Assembly: GCA_963804375.1 (NCBI GenBank)
Contig: CAWDQE010000024.1
Coordinates: forward strand, 159,802 to 223,801
Direction of reading: 5' to 3'
From: JANXQG01 sp963804375
GTDB taxonomy: Bacteria > Planctomycetota > Planctomycetia > Pirellulales > Thermoguttaceae
Length of the DNA stretch: 64,000 nucleotides
Part shown: one piece after another, positions 25,807 to 35,087 of the stretch
Position numbering within the stretch: the first letter of the stretch is position 1
How the letters are laid out: every line of letters begins with the position of its first letter
Translations under genes and position numbers: made by a program
The notes under the pieces: model-generated
Database searches by the model: none
Told to the model about the DNA's origin: nothing
Seen by the model: the letters and a program-made list of their open reading frames with translations, nothing else

Positions 25807-26505
25807 TCAACTTCTCGTCGCCAATTTCTTCTGGATCGTCCGTCGCGACCACGGCTGCTCAGGCAGCCGGAAGCCGGCCTGCCAGTGCCAGAGCATGCTC
25901 GACTCGTTGCCGATCAGGAATCCGCTGGCTAATCGGTCGTACCCACGTTGCAGGAGTGCCTGGACAGCAGCGTCCAGCAGTGCAGTCCCGATGCCGTGGC
26001 GTGTGTCCCAGGGGCTGACGAAGACCCACGTCACGTGCGGCAGCCCGACTGCGGCTTTCATAGGAGGATCGGGCGGCAGAGTGATCAGAATCGCTCCAAC
26101 CGGCCCGTCGTCGCGTGCGGCAACCATGCAGGCGTCATCGACAAACGAGCCGTCGCCGCCCGCTCTTGTGTGACCAAGGCAATCTTCGGCAGCCTTCAGG
26201 CGAGTATCGTCGGCGAGGCTCGCGAAGGGCTGTACACGATGAAATGCCGCGGCAAGCAACTTCGGCAACTGCGACCAATCCGGCTCTTGCAACGGCCGGA
26301 TTACAACCTTCTCGTGGGTCGTAATTCCGCTGACAGGGCGAGCGAACGTCTGCAAATCGAGGATCGCGTAGTAACTGTGGGGCCGTGGCGAGAGCCAGGC
26401 TTGCCCGTCGAAATACTCGTACTTGTAGGCGGCGTTCTGCGGCAACTGGTGGAACTGTTCTATGGTGAGCGGGAGCTTGATAGTTGAAAACCAGTCGTCA
26501 ATCAT
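25807..26505 (-). CDS. GNAT acetyltransferase with planctomycete N-terminal extension
   Basis: 232 residues from ATG 26505. The N-terminal 45 residues (IKLPLTIEQFHQLPQN, KYEYFDGQAWLSPRP) resemble the start of Uma2-like domains and precede a complete GNAT domain with WVFVSPWDTRHGIGTALLDA (acetyl-CoA loop RHGIGT) and SMLWHWQAGFRLPEQPW. Substrate unknown. It is convergent with the frameshifted gene at 25036. Confidence 0.82.
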   Translation of the reverse strand: MIDDWFSTIKLPLTIEQFHQLPQNAAYKYEYFDGQAWLSPRPHSYYAILDLQTFARPVSGITTHEKVVIRPLQEPDWSQLPKLLAAAFHRVQPFASLADDTRLKAAEDCLGHTRAGGDGSFVDDACMVAARDDGPVGAILITLPPDPPMKAAVGLPHVTWVFVSPWDTRHGIGTALLDAAVQALLQRGYDRLASGFLIGNESSMLWHWQAGFRLPEQPWSRRTIQKKLATRS

Positions 26506-26738
26506 GGTGTGTATCTGTTTGGAGCAGCGGGTGTGACCGCCATCTTCATCCTCGGATTGATCGCTGTCAACCAGCCGTGCCACCGTCGGGGCATCCGACG
26601 TGCCTCCCCACCCGCAACTTCACGCCCGGCGCCACGCTGCCGCCGCACGCTCGTCTTCAGCATGGCGGCCAGCTTGGCCTTCATAGGCGGTTATAGCGGC
26701 GTTTCCATGTTCATCTTTATTATGGCGGCCGGCGTTCT

Positions 26739-26975
26739 TCATGGTCGGTTGGTCAGTTGCTTGTGAATCTCGGCTTGAGACCGCCAGTTGAAGTTGCCAG
26801 TGTACTCGGCCGCGAAGTTGCTGGTCTGCACGGCCATTTGCACGAAGGTGTAGACCGCGATCTCGTTGGCGGTAGGGTTTTCGCCCGGAGGCCGATCACG
26901 TGTGTCCGCCCAAGTGGCTGATAGCATTGCTTTCGAAGTGGCTTTTGCAGCCTGATTTCGGGGCCTGACGTTCAT
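26739..26975 (-). CDS. Doubtful small protein
   Basis: 78 residues from ATG 26975, containing WADTRDRPPGENPTANEIAV and YTFVQMAVQTSNFAAEYTGN, which look protein-like rather than random. No family, no strong ribosome site. Possibly a remnant of a longer gene. Confidence 0.3.
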   Translation of the reverse strand: MNVRPRNQAAKATSKAMLSATWADTRDRPPGENPTANEIAVYTFVQMAVQTSNFAAEYTGNFNWRSQAEIHKQLTNRP

Positions 26976-27707
26976 CGGGCTCCGTAGCACCGCGTTTTGG
27001 GCACGCCGTGGCAAACTGTTTCACACCGATCTTGAGCCCGCCAAAAGTGGGGGGGCATCTCAAAAGCGGTCCACAACCGCTTTCATCGTCGCCTTAACCG
27101 TTGATTTCAGCCGCCTTTTGGCCACCAAGCCCAAAAAGACGGGCTAAAAAAGGCCGTATGACGGGCTGCATGTGAAGCTCCGCAGCGGGGAAGCCTGCTG
27201 TCGGGCCGACCGGTGGGAAAGGAAGTGGCGGCGACCAGGGAGACCAGCTTAGAGATTGGGCTGGAGATGCTGCTGAAGGCTTACGGCAAACCGATTGGCT
27301 GCTAGAACAGCCAACCGATGCCGGCCCCCCGCAAGCCTCGTCATCAATGGACCAAACAAGCGGTTGACGACCTGGTCCGAGGAATATGAAAGCCATCAAG
27401 ATCATCTTGGGAACCGTGTTCGGGCTCTACGCCGCGTCTCTCTTATGGCCGTTGGCGAGCTGCAAGTGAGGCAGGGTTCCGAAGGGGCTGGTTGTCGAGG
27501 GCCGGGGAAGGCTGGGCCGTGGCGGTGGTAAGGAAGGCGAGGTGCAGGGCGGGATGAAGATGCCGCTGGAGGCGAGTTGACCAATACTCGTCAGAAGGTC
27601 ATCGAAGCTCTGGATGCCCCGCTTGCTTGCCTCGTCTCGCCAAATCGGCTACCATGAAAGACGGTCCCGGACATCTCGTTACTCCTTCGCTCTTGGAGAT
27701 CGGGCAG
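26976..27707. other. Long stretch without a convincing gene
   Basis: No frame here resembles a known family. A tiny frame at 27386-27469 (27 residues, hydrophobic, ending LASCK) has GGAAT before its ATG and a lipobox-like end; it may be the start of a lost lipoprotein gene. The stretch looks like decayed sequence and also holds the upstream region of the HEAT-repeat gene. Confidence 0.4.
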
Positions 27708-29421
27708 ATGAAGACGACGCCACATGCGTTTGCCGTCCTCGCGGCGATTCGGCTCGCCAGCATCTGTTCATTCGCCGCGATTCTATTTCCGTCCCAAGCT
27801 TCTCTCGCACAGGAAAGGGATTCGCCGTCGGAATATCGTTCGCTGCACAAATGGGTCGAAATGGCCGAAGATCCTCGGCCGCAAGTACGTGTACACGCCG
27901 CCCAGACTCTCCGTAGCACGCTCCCTAACATGGTGGGCCCGTTCGAAGAAAGGCAGGCCGTTTCGGGGTTGATTAAGCTCTTGAAAGATGAAGACGGCGG
28001 GGTCCGCGATGCCGCAGCGACAGCACTGGGTGAACTTGGGCTACTATTATCTAGGCATGACGCGGTTTCCGAACTGACAAAACTCCTTGACGACAAGCTC
28101 TGGAATGTGCGTGATTCGGCGGCCGAAGCCTTGGGAAAGCTAGGAAAGCTGCGGCTGGTTAGTGAGGAATCCGTGCCGAAGCTCACAAAACTACTCAGCG
28201 ATAGCCATTGGCGAGTCCGCGTCTCGGCGGCGACGGCGTTGGGAACGATCGGGACCCAGGCGAGAACCGCCGATCCCGCTCCGGATCTCGTGACGCTGCT
28301 ATATGACGGTGATAGCGACGTGCGGATGGCTGCCGAGAAGGCACTGATGCAACTTGGCCCGCACGCAAAGAAGGCCGTGCCGTCCTTGGCGGCATTGCTG
28401 AAGTACGATAGCAAGTCGGTTCGCAGAGAGACAATAAGAAGCTACTACTACGATAACGCGTCGGTCCATAGAGCAGCCCTCCGCGTCCTCGGTACGATTG
28501 GCCCAGGTGCCAAGGAAGCCGTTCCTGCTGTGGTCGACCTGTTAAACGACGCAAGTGCATACGAGCGTCCGCTGGCAGTGATCACGTTGGGCGACATCGG
28601 CCCGGCTGCTAAGGAAGCTATTCCGACAGTTGCCAAGCTGGCAACTGACAAGGATTGCCTCTTCCGCTTACAAGCAATCGAAGCTTTACGGAAGATTGGT
28701 CCCGGCAGCCCGGACGCAGTCAACGCGATTGCCCAGGTAATGCAGGACCGATCCCAGGCTGTTCGTCAAGAAGCCGAGCAGGCATGGGATTTGCTCGGTG
28801 CCAACGATATTCCTTCGATCAGGGCATTGGCTGGGAGCAGGGATCTGTCTGAGCGGGCCAGGGCCATCGGCAAGTTGGGTGACCTTGGACAGGCCGCGGT
28901 GCCGCCGCTAATCGAACTGCTGAAGCATGACGATCCAGAACGTCCGACGCATGGTTGTGAAGGCTTTGGGTCAGATTGGCCCTCCAGCGAAAGAGGCTGT
29001 GCCCGCTATCGTCGCTCTTCTACGCGATAAGGACTGGAAAGCACGCTCGGCGGCGGCGATGGCTTTAGGGCAGATTGGTCCTGATGCCAAGCCCGCTGTG
29101 GCGGCATTAACGGCGTCGCTTAAGGACATGGAGGGCGACGTGCGGATCTCTGCGAGCGAAGCTCTCGGCCGCATCGGTCCCGACGCTAGTGCTGCCACTG
29201 CCGGCCTGACAGAGCAATTAAGCGACAGCAGCCCTCCGGCCCGCTCCGCCGCGGCTCGGGCACTCGGGCAAATTGGACCGGGAGCAAAAGCGGCCATCCC
29301 CGTGCTGGAGAAGCTCCGGCAAGACCCGGAAGATTATGTTCGGCAGGCAGCCGTTGACGCCTTGGCAGCGATTTCGCGAGGCACGAAGGGCGAGGCTCGC
29401 GGCGATAAGCAACAGCAATAA
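27708..29421 (+). CDS. Secreted HEAT-repeat protein, frameshifted
   Basis: From ATG 27708 the protein has a signal peptide (to about residue 34) and then a long solenoid of HEAT/PBS-type repeats of about 36 residues: units such as VRDAAATALGELG, VRVSAATALGTIG, KEAVPAVVDLL and PSLAALLKYD. At about 28940 (GATCCAGAACGTCCG) one base must be dropped to continue: the upstream frame becomes non-HEAT and stops at 29030, while the other frame (NVRRMVVKALGQIGPPAKEA) continues the solenoid to 29421. Such proteins are scaffolds for protein contacts. Either a recent mutation or a sequencing error. Confidence 0.8.
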
Positions 29422-29628
29422 ATGTGGGCCAACCACAAAGAACCCTGCGTGAAAGGCATCACGAGCCCACCTAAACTTTGTTCCCAAGTACAAATTGTCT
29501 GTGCTCCCCACGGTCCCCGTCTACGCCGAGTAGCCGCTGCCGTGGCATCGGAGCCCCATGGGCTGAAGACGCCGCTGTGGCCCGCCTTTGCCCTACGACC
29601 CATTGAGATCTGGCCCGTTGCCCCGCTC

Positions 29629-29656
29629 TTGAATCCATGCGTGCGGGGAGTAGAAT
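29629..29656 (+). promoter_or_regulatory. Sigma70-like promoter before 29771 gene
   Basis: TTGAAT (29629-29634), 16 bp GC-rich spacer, TAGAAT (29651-29656). The 29422-29770 gap holds no gene; it also contains GCCGTGGCATCGGAG (29538-29552), which recurs with one change at 30513-30527 before the next gene. Confidence 0.5.
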
Positions 29657-29770
29657 GGGGCGAAGTGAAGGGGTCGCGAGGCCCGCAGGGGACGGAGTCT
29701 ATCGAAGACCCTCCCGGAGGACAGTGCGATAGTTTAGAACCTTATCGTCGACGGCACTGAGCAGGATGAC

Positions 29771-30466
29771 ATGAGCGTAGCGGAATCCAAACCCACCGTG
29801 CCGAATACCAAACTGCGATGGTATCAGATCAGCCTACGGACGCTGCTTCTGCTTGTACTCCTCGTAGCGATGGGACTCGCCCTCTTTGTCACTGGGCGGC
29901 GATTTAGGGACGCTGAGGCTGAGCTTGCAGAGTATCGACGCGAGTACGGCATCCTCAAGGTCGAGAACCCGATGACGCTTCAGGCCATTGCTCTCTGGAC
30001 TGGCGAGCCAAACCACTGGCGATGGCGAGTGTATTTTCCATCGGGGAGATACGACATCTGTTTCGCAACCTCCGGAATCCCGACCAGCGGCCTTCCCAAG
30101 CCTGCGAGAGGTTGGAACGCCGATTTCGCAGGCGTTGTTGAGATTTCCGTAGCCGCCTACAAAGACCCCAAAGATGGCGTTTGGAGATACGCCATATCGA
30201 GCCACGGTTCAGACGGCGGTAGTGAGACGTATGCAGACATGTCTGTAATTCCGTCTGACGAGGGCATGTCGGAGTCGAACAACTCCGTTGATCGCGGCCA
30301 CGGCCCCGTCATCGTCTCTTCCGACGAACCGCTTGTCCTATTGCGGAAACGTGCGGTGAAGATGAATGTAAGGCAGATGGACTCCGTGAAAGCCTACGAC
30401 GGACTAATGCTATGGATCAGACGCACGGGCGACTGGCGAGGCGATCATAGCAGCCGCTCGTGGTGA
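29771..30466 (+). CDS. Membrane-anchored protein with FQFSLRSLL-type N-terminal module
   Basis: 231 residues. The N-terminus (PNTKLRWYQISLRTLLLLVL) carries a short conserved motif followed by one membrane helix (to about residue 42), a coiled-coil-like stretch (FRDAEAELAEYRREYGIL) and a C-terminal domain of unknown type (HWRWRVYFPSGRYDICFATS). The same N-terminal module occurs at 34105, 35088, 35597 and 39297 with different C-termini. Probably the C-terminus lies on the far side of the membrane. The start ATG follows GAGCAGGATGAC. Confidence 0.72.
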   Translation: MSVAESKPTVPNTKLRWYQISLRTLLLLVLLVAMGLALFVTGRRFRDAEAELAEYRREYGILKVENPMTLQAIALWTGEPNHWRWRVYFPSGRYDICFATSGIPTSGLPKPARGWNADFAGVVEISVAAYKDPKDGVWRYAISSHGSDGGSETYADMSVIPSDEGMSESNNSVDRGHGPVIVSSDEPLVLLRKRAVKMNVRQMDSVKAYDGLMLWIRRTGDWRGDHSSRSW

Positions 30467-30550
30467 ACGATCGTGTCGCCAACACCGCCTGCCGCCGCCG
30501 TGGCATCGAAGGCCATTGCGGGGCCTCGGAACGCGGGCTTGGCGGGATGA

Positions 30551-30580
30551 TTGCCAGCGGCGTGGGCGTGGGCTTATACT
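30551..30580 (+). promoter_or_regulatory. Sigma70-like promoter before 30637 gene
   Basis: TTGCCA (30551-30556), 18 bp, TATACT (30575-30580). The coding start is 57 bp downstream. Confidence 0.5.
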
Positions 30581-30636
30581 ATGGGCAGCGACAAACACGA
30601 GGCCCGTAGTGCGAAATTGCACAGCTTGAGGTCCGT

Positions 30637-31044
30637 ATGCATTTTATCAATGAGTGGACTGCGGAGTCGCGGGCAATACGCTTTGAATTTCACGGTGGGT
30701 TCATGGATGGCCACGTCGTCGTCGGTAAGGCTTCTAAAGAAACGTCGTTGCTCTGGCGGTACTATTACCTGACAGATGGAGGTCGAATCGGTACACGGTT
30801 TGACGAAATGCTGCAAGATGATTCGGAAGCGGAGATCCGTAGTACCCTTGACGCGATAAAGAAAGCCTTGGATGCAAACGACGATCGGACCGCAAGGGAA
30901 CTTTTTAAGAATTACCGTCGACTCAGATTCGGCAACACCTATGAGGTTGCACAGCGAGAAGAGCGGCCTGATGAAATCCTGATACGACTGGACGTCGTTG
31001 ACGACGATATTCCGCCTCCTGTGGTGGATAAGCCTCCCGACTGA
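30637..31044 (+). CDS. Small soluble protein, unknown
   Basis: 135 residues, no membrane segment. AIRFEFHGGFMDGHVVVG suggests a beta-rich N-terminus and is followed by SLLWRYYYLTDGGRIGTRFD and an acidic helical part with a Pro-rich end. Such small soluble orphans near SUKH and DUF1851 genes can be immunity proteins, but no family was recognised. A promoter with TATACT stands upstream. Confidence 0.6.
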   Translation: MHFINEWTAESRAIRFEFHGGFMDGHVVVGKASKETSLLWRYYYLTDGGRIGTRFDEMLQDDSEAEIRSTLDAIKKALDANDDRTARELFKNYRRLRFGNTYEVAQREERPDEILIRLDVVDDDIPPPVVDKPPD

Positions 31045-31240
31045 CGATTTGTTCGCCGTGGCCCCATGCAAGCCCACAGCCCCCGCGAGCCGCTGGTGCC
31101 GCCCGGGCCGTGGCCGCCGGTTGGCGACGTGCCTTGCAAAACCTGGTTTCGCAGTAGGACGCCAGAGTTGACGACGCCATGCTCGGCCGCGACAATAAGG
31201 CTCGGTTCGTTTGCATGTCCGCAATGAAAGCGAGTCGCCC

Positions 31241-31633
31241 ATGTTGTTTCATGTATTTCGTGAAGAGCTTGATTCCGCATTCAGGGCAGATAGCAAGCTC
31301 CGGTGGAAATTGCTCGGTGCCGTCGCTGTCGGCGTGGGAATTGGGCTCAAAGCCTGGTCTGGTCCGCTCCCGATCGACGAGAAAATCAAAGGGCCCTTCG
31401 GATGTCTGTGCTGCACGGGTGCTATAACCGTCGTATGCATCGGTGCGGTGCTGGCCCTCTCGTTGAAAGACGTTGTCAAGCGGCGTATCTACGAAGGGCA
31501 ACCCGTCAGCCTGTTGCTTCGCTGGTATCTTGCATCGGGGCTCTGGTCATTTGGATTATGGATAGCGACGGTCATGCTTGGGCTATCCCTGGCCGCGGTA
31601 TTCTTCGATTTGTGGTCCAGCTTATCACACTGA
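31241..31633 (+). CDS. Small membrane protein with three helices
   Basis: 130 residues from ATG 31241. Membrane segments at about 25-42, 55-75 and 92-122 (LLLRWYLASGLWSFGLWIAT). A Cys pair (GCLCC) lies before the second. Family unknown. The gap before it (31045-31240) contains the GC-rich block GGCCGTGGCCGCCGGTTGGC, which recurs at about 31690-31710 after the gene. Confidence 0.6.
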   Translation: MLFHVFREELDSAFRADSKLRWKLLGAVAVGVGIGLKAWSGPLPIDEKIKGPFGCLCCTGAITVVCIGAVLALSLKDVVKRRIYEGQPVSLLLRWYLASGLWSFGLWIATVMLGLSLAAVFFDLWSSLSH

Positions 31634-31857
31634 GGAAAGGCACGTTGACCGCTGTGTGAGGCCGCGAGCCCCCAGCCGCCGCTGCCGGCCAGGCCGTGGC
31701 TGCCGGTTGGCAGCGTGCGGTGGAGGGCGTAGACTGGATTCTGGAAGGACCGAACCATGGTGGACAATGCCACGTTAGACGGCCGAGAAACCTTGCGGCG
31801 AGCCTTCTCGATATCCACTAGGGAGCAATTGCCAAGCCAGCCTCGCATGCCGCCCGC

Positions 31858-31886
31858 TTGTGCATCCCGCCTTCGTGGCGGATAAT
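31858..31886 (+). promoter_or_regulatory. Promoter cassette, copy 1 of 3, before the M48 peptidase
   Basis: TTGTGC (31858-31863), 17 bp, GATAAT (31881-31886), inside a 40-bp segment (31851-31890) repeated at 36687-36726 and 37918-37957. The rest of 31634-31951 holds no gene. Confidence 0.6.
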
Positions 31887-31951
31887 TGAATGTGGCCACT
31901 TGCCGATCGTTCCACCACGGCGGGTCGAAATCGCCATGAACAAGGCTGCTA

Positions 31952-33190
31952 ATGGAAGTTCAACGCTGTCCACACTGTCGGACCCAAGTCATCCCGTCTG
32001 CTGATGGAGAGTGCCCAAGCTGCCGTCGCAACGTGAAGCAAAAACCTGCTCCGCGGCAGATCGCGTTCGCAGGGGCACCTCTCGGTACGAGCACCGACAC
32101 AGCTTTCTACCGTCGCCAGCGGACGCTGAGTATTGCGGCAGCGGTCGTGGCTCAACTGGCAGCCCTATCGCTATCAGCCTTCGTGCTCGCGAGACATTTG
32201 GATGGGTGGCTTGTTCATAAGGCGGGGATCGAAGTCGCATGGCTACGCTGTCTCGTAGTTAGTCTGCTCACGCTTGCGTCTTGTGCGATTGTCTCCTACC
32301 CTTTTGTGAGACGATCTGAGTTCGTTCTCGACTGTCGCTATGGACTGAGCAAGCAATCGAGTGACGTTTGGTTCGCCCGGTATCTTCGCCGCACATTTGG
32401 AATAGTAGTTCGGATTTCCGCGGCCTTCACGATGTTCTACCTTCTGCTGTACGCTGTCGGTCCGTATTGGTGGCCGTTGGCGGCCGCGACGAGCTTCCTT
32501 TGGGAGCTCCGCCGCAGCCAGGTGCGTCCCAGCTTCTTCGGCCCGAACTACAATCGCGTAGAGCCGCTGGACGATCAAGACGTACTTCAACAGGCGGCGG
32601 GGCTCTTGGAAGCAAGCGGTTTCGAGGTCGATGGTGTCTACCGGGTTTGCGTTTCCGAGCATACGATTCGCCCGAACGCAGTTCTTTATGGTGTGGGGAA
32701 CAGACGTTCCTTGCTGGTTACTGATACTCTACTGGAAGGTTTTACGCCGAATGAGATTGGCGTAGTGCTGGCACATGAAGTCGGGCATATCGTTTATCGC
32801 CACGTTCCAAAGAAGCTCGCAATCCAGGCTGCTTGGCTCGGTTGCGGTTTCTTCCTGTGCGATTGTGTGCTCCGTTGGTGGGCACCAGGCCAGGGCATGT
32901 TTCAGTACCCTCAGATTCCCGCCCACCTAATGCCGCTCTGTTTTCTCACTTTTTCGCTGTGGTCACTGCTTGCTTCACCGCTCGTAGCAGGGATCAATCG
33001 CCATTTTGAGCGGCAATCCGATCGCTATGCCCTTGATCGTACGCATTCCGCCGTCGATTATAAATCCGCGATTGCCAAACTTGCCGAATTCAATCGAGTA
33101 CCGCTGAATCCGCATCCGCTCGAAGTCCTTCTATGGTATTCTCATCCGCCGCCCGCAGAACGTATTGCAATGGCAGGTAGTGACGATTAG
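31952..33190 (+). CDS. M48-family membrane metallopeptidase with N-terminal zinc ribbon
   Basis: 412 residues. Residues 5-25 form a zinc ribbon (CPHCR...CPSCR). Membrane segments follow (about 60-80, 95-117, 152-188), then the peptidase domain with HEVGH at 275-279, the zinc-binding HExxH, and the third-ligand region ERQSDRYALDRTH near 345. Ste24/HtpX-type peptidases cleave membrane or prenylated proteins; here the substrate is unknown. The family normally lacks the ribbon. The GATAAT promoter cassette stands 66 bp upstream. Confidence 0.9.
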   Translation: MEVQRCPHCRTQVIPSADGECPSCRRNVKQKPAPRQIAFAGAPLGTSTDTAFYRRQRTLSIAAAVVAQLAALSLSAFVLARHLDGWLVHKAGIEVAWLRCLVVSLLTLASCAIVSYPFVRRSEFVLDCRYGLSKQSSDVWFARYLRRTFGIVVRISAAFTMFYLLLYAVGPYWWPLAAATSFLWELRRSQVRPSFFGPNYNRVEPLDDQDVLQQAAGLLEASGFEVDGVYRVCVSEHTIRPNAVLYGVGNRRSLLVTDTLLEGFTPNEIGVVLAHEVGHIVYRHVPKKLAIQAAWLGCGFFLCDCVLRWWAPGQGMFQYPQIPAHLMPLCFLTFSLWSLLASPLVAGINRHFERQSDRYALDRTHSAVDYKSAIAKLAEFNRVPLNPHPLEVLLWYSHPPPAERIAMAGSDD

Positions 33191-33495
33191 CCGCCGAGAC
33201 CTCGTCCACCGCCCCCGTGCCACCCGAAGTCGAGGTGCAGGGGCGGGCTGCAAGCGAAGGGTGGCTGAAGGGCTGGGAAGGCTGGTGATCGGGCTTGCCG
33301 GAATGGAATGGCCGAAGACTTTCATCTTGTGAACAAGATTCAAGGACGGTGCCACGAAGGGCCCATGGCGGCCGATTGCCGCGAGTGCTGGCGTGGTCGT
33401 GTACAATGGCGAGCAGTAAGAAGCGTGAGGTTCAAAGAAAACCGTTCGGCCACGACTGGAACTCACGCGTGTAGAAATCGGGAGTCATTTGTCCG
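33191..33495. other. Intergenic stretch with promoter-like repeat
   Basis: GGGCTTGCCG, then GAATGG and AAGACTTT (33291-33322) resembles 35003-35034 in another intergenic gap. A TACAAT (33402-33407) could be the -10 box for the 33496 gene, but the only TTGCCG lies 20 bp away. No gene was recognised. Confidence 0.4.
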
Positions 33496-34065
33496 ATGGC
33501 TAAGCATCGTAGTTTCCGGCTTACACCAACCGAATGCGGGCGTGGCCTCACCCCACAGTCGCCACTTACGCGTTCATTCAAGCGATTGTTGGGCGTGCTT
33601 GCCCTGGCAGGGTTCACGGCCAGCCTGTCCGTGCATGCAGCCACTCTTCTCGGCAAAACTCCACCAAGACTTTTCCAGTTGTTGCATGTCGGGATCTTCC
33701 TGGTGTTCGTTCCTATGATACTGACCTGGAGAAAGTTGGTATTGTCTAGGCAAACGGGCTTGAGCATGGCCGAAGCAAAGCGTGCCTACGGCGAACTATT
33801 CTGGCAGTCCCTGGCAAGCGTTCCAACTTGGGTCAAGGTTGCATGCGTCCTTTGCTGCATCTACTCAACGGCGATGGGGATGGCTGTCGGCGTGGTAGGC
33901 GGTCAGGACGAATTGATCCGTTTGTTTTCTGGCGGATGGATGTTATTCTACCTGATTCCGGCTGTATTCTTCTTTTGGGTAGAACCTAGAGCACGGGAAA
34001 TCCAGGAAATACCCAACACCGACCAGCCGCCGCCTCCGCCCGCGGCGGAAAAGCCTGGCGGCTGA
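33496..34065 (+). CDS. Integral membrane protein, unknown
   Basis: 189 residues with four probable membrane segments (about 30-50, 62-82, 110-132 and 142-162) and a Pro-rich cytoplasmic-looking tail (TDQPPPPPAAEKPGG). TGLSMAEAKRAYGELFWQSL lies between helices. It resembles other short planctomycete membrane proteins, but no family was recognised. It is followed 39 bp later by the FQFSLRSLL-module gene, so the two may be co-transcribed. Confidence 0.65.
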   Translation: MAKHRSFRLTPTECGRGLTPQSPLTRSFKRLLGVLALAGFTASLSVHAATLLGKTPPRLFQLLHVGIFLVFVPMILTWRKLVLSRQTGLSMAEAKRAYGELFWQSLASVPTWVKVACVLCCIYSTAMGMAVGVVGGQDELIRLFSGGWMLFYLIPAVFFFWVEPRAREIQEIPNTDQPPPPPAAEKPGG

Positions 34066-34104
34066 CGACCACGCCTGTTATCGGTAACAATCCGCGAGAA
34101 GTCC

Positions 34105-34587
34105 ATGAGCACGCCCGAAACTCAACCCGTTGCCCCAAGACCGGAGCTTCGCTGGTATCAGTTCAGCCTACGGTCGCTGCTTATCGCAGTCACCGTATTC
34201 TGCGTGCTCATGGGCGTCAACATGCGTTCGTTTTTGGGCAGGTGTCTCGGTCATGTTTCGACTTTTGACCAGTCGTCCCCGATATGGCCGGGGCTTGTAA
34301 TTTTCGGCGACGATTACGGGTGGCCGTGGACCTACAGAACAGAATCGTTCAAGACCGCCGATATTCGCATCGACGCTTTTGACCAATTCTACTGGTTGGG
34401 TCTCGTAGGGGATATTGCCGTCGGCGTAGCAATCGTCGTCGCAGCAGTCATTATTCTGGAATGGGTGTATCGCATTATTTCGCGGAGAACTGGCCGCTGG
34501 GACACAGAAATGCCAGCAAGCGATGGACGCAAATCCGCCCCATGCCCGCCACCCGCTGGCTCGACCTCCGGGCCGCCGGTAGAATAG
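34105..34587 (+). CDS. Membrane protein with FQFSLRSLL-type N-terminal module
   Basis: 160 residues. The N-terminus ETQPVAPRPELRWYQFSLRS is followed by a membrane helix (LLIAVTVFCVLMG), a soluble loop and a second helix (VAIVVAAVIILEWVYRIIS). The first 40 residues align with the proteins at 29771 and 35597, the rest does not. The last 14 codons read into a 52-bp promoter repeat (34546-34597), so the natural end may have been altered when that repeat was inserted. Confidence 0.68.
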   Translation: MSTPETQPVAPRPELRWYQFSLRSLLIAVTVFCVLMGVNMRSFLGRCLGHVSTFDQSSPIWPGLVIFGDDYGWPWTYRTESFKTADIRIDAFDQFYWLGLVGDIAVGVAIVVAAVIILEWVYRIISRRTGRWDTEMPASDGRKSAPCPPPAGSTSGPPVE

Positions 34588-34597
34588 CTGGAAGTTC
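34546..34597 (+). repeat. 52-bp promoter-containing repeat, copy 1 of 2
   Basis: CCGCCACCCGCTGGCTCGAC followed by GGGCCGC, then TAGAATAGCTGGA (TAGAAT at 34580-34585). It matches 36150-36200 with a few changes. It overlaps the end of the 34105 gene and lies 42 bp before the 34639 gene, which it probably transcribes. Confidence 0.65.
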
Positions 34598-34638
34598 TCC
34601 AAAGCGGGAGGCTGTGGCGGATAACCAATGGAGGCTCT

Positions 34639-34878
34639 ATGGACACCGAAAGCGAGAGGAAACCGGACAAACTTGCCGAATTGGAACAGGAAAAGCGTAT
34701 CAGAAGGCTTAAACTCTGCGTGTCTTTCGCGGCACTCATGCTTTTCCTTATTGGCTACGGGGCTTACATGAACCCCGTCGCCGCAAGCAACGGCTTTAAG
34801 ACTGCGGCTGTATTCTTGCTTTGTTACATGGTATGGCTCGCAATAGACTACGCCACGCGACGTAAGAGATTAAAGTAG
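34639..34878 (+). CDS. Small two-helix membrane protein
   Basis: 79 residues: a charged N-terminal helix (SERKPDKLAELEQEKRIRRL), then two membrane segments (VSFAALMLFLIGYGAYMN, and FLLCYMVWLAIDYAT) and a basic end. The TAGAAT promoter repeat lies upstream and GGAGG precedes the ATG. Unknown function. Confidence 0.62.
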   Translation: MDTESERKPDKLAELEQEKRIRRLKLCVSFAALMLFLIGYGAYMNPVAASNGFKTAAVFLLCYMVWLAIDYATRRKRLK

Positions 34879-35087
34879 GCCGGTAATCAGCCTGCGGCGG
34901 CTGCAATCTGCTAAAGCTCGGCCACCGCCCCACCGCCGCCCGTCGACCTGCCTGGGCACTGGCCTTAGCGAAGAGGGGCGTGAGGAGCCGAAGGCCGGCG
35001 ATGGGCTTGCCGTGGAAGAATGGCTAAAGACTTTGATGTCATGATGTAAATGTAGCGGCAGATCCAATGATTCGTATTCCGAAGCTC

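Noticed and set aside
26509..26766. Membrane protein frame on the plus strand opposite the end of the acetyltransferase gene
   Set aside because: Hydrophobic ends are joined by an Arg/Pro-rich stretch, with no ribosome site; probably not a gene, though a decayed one is possible.
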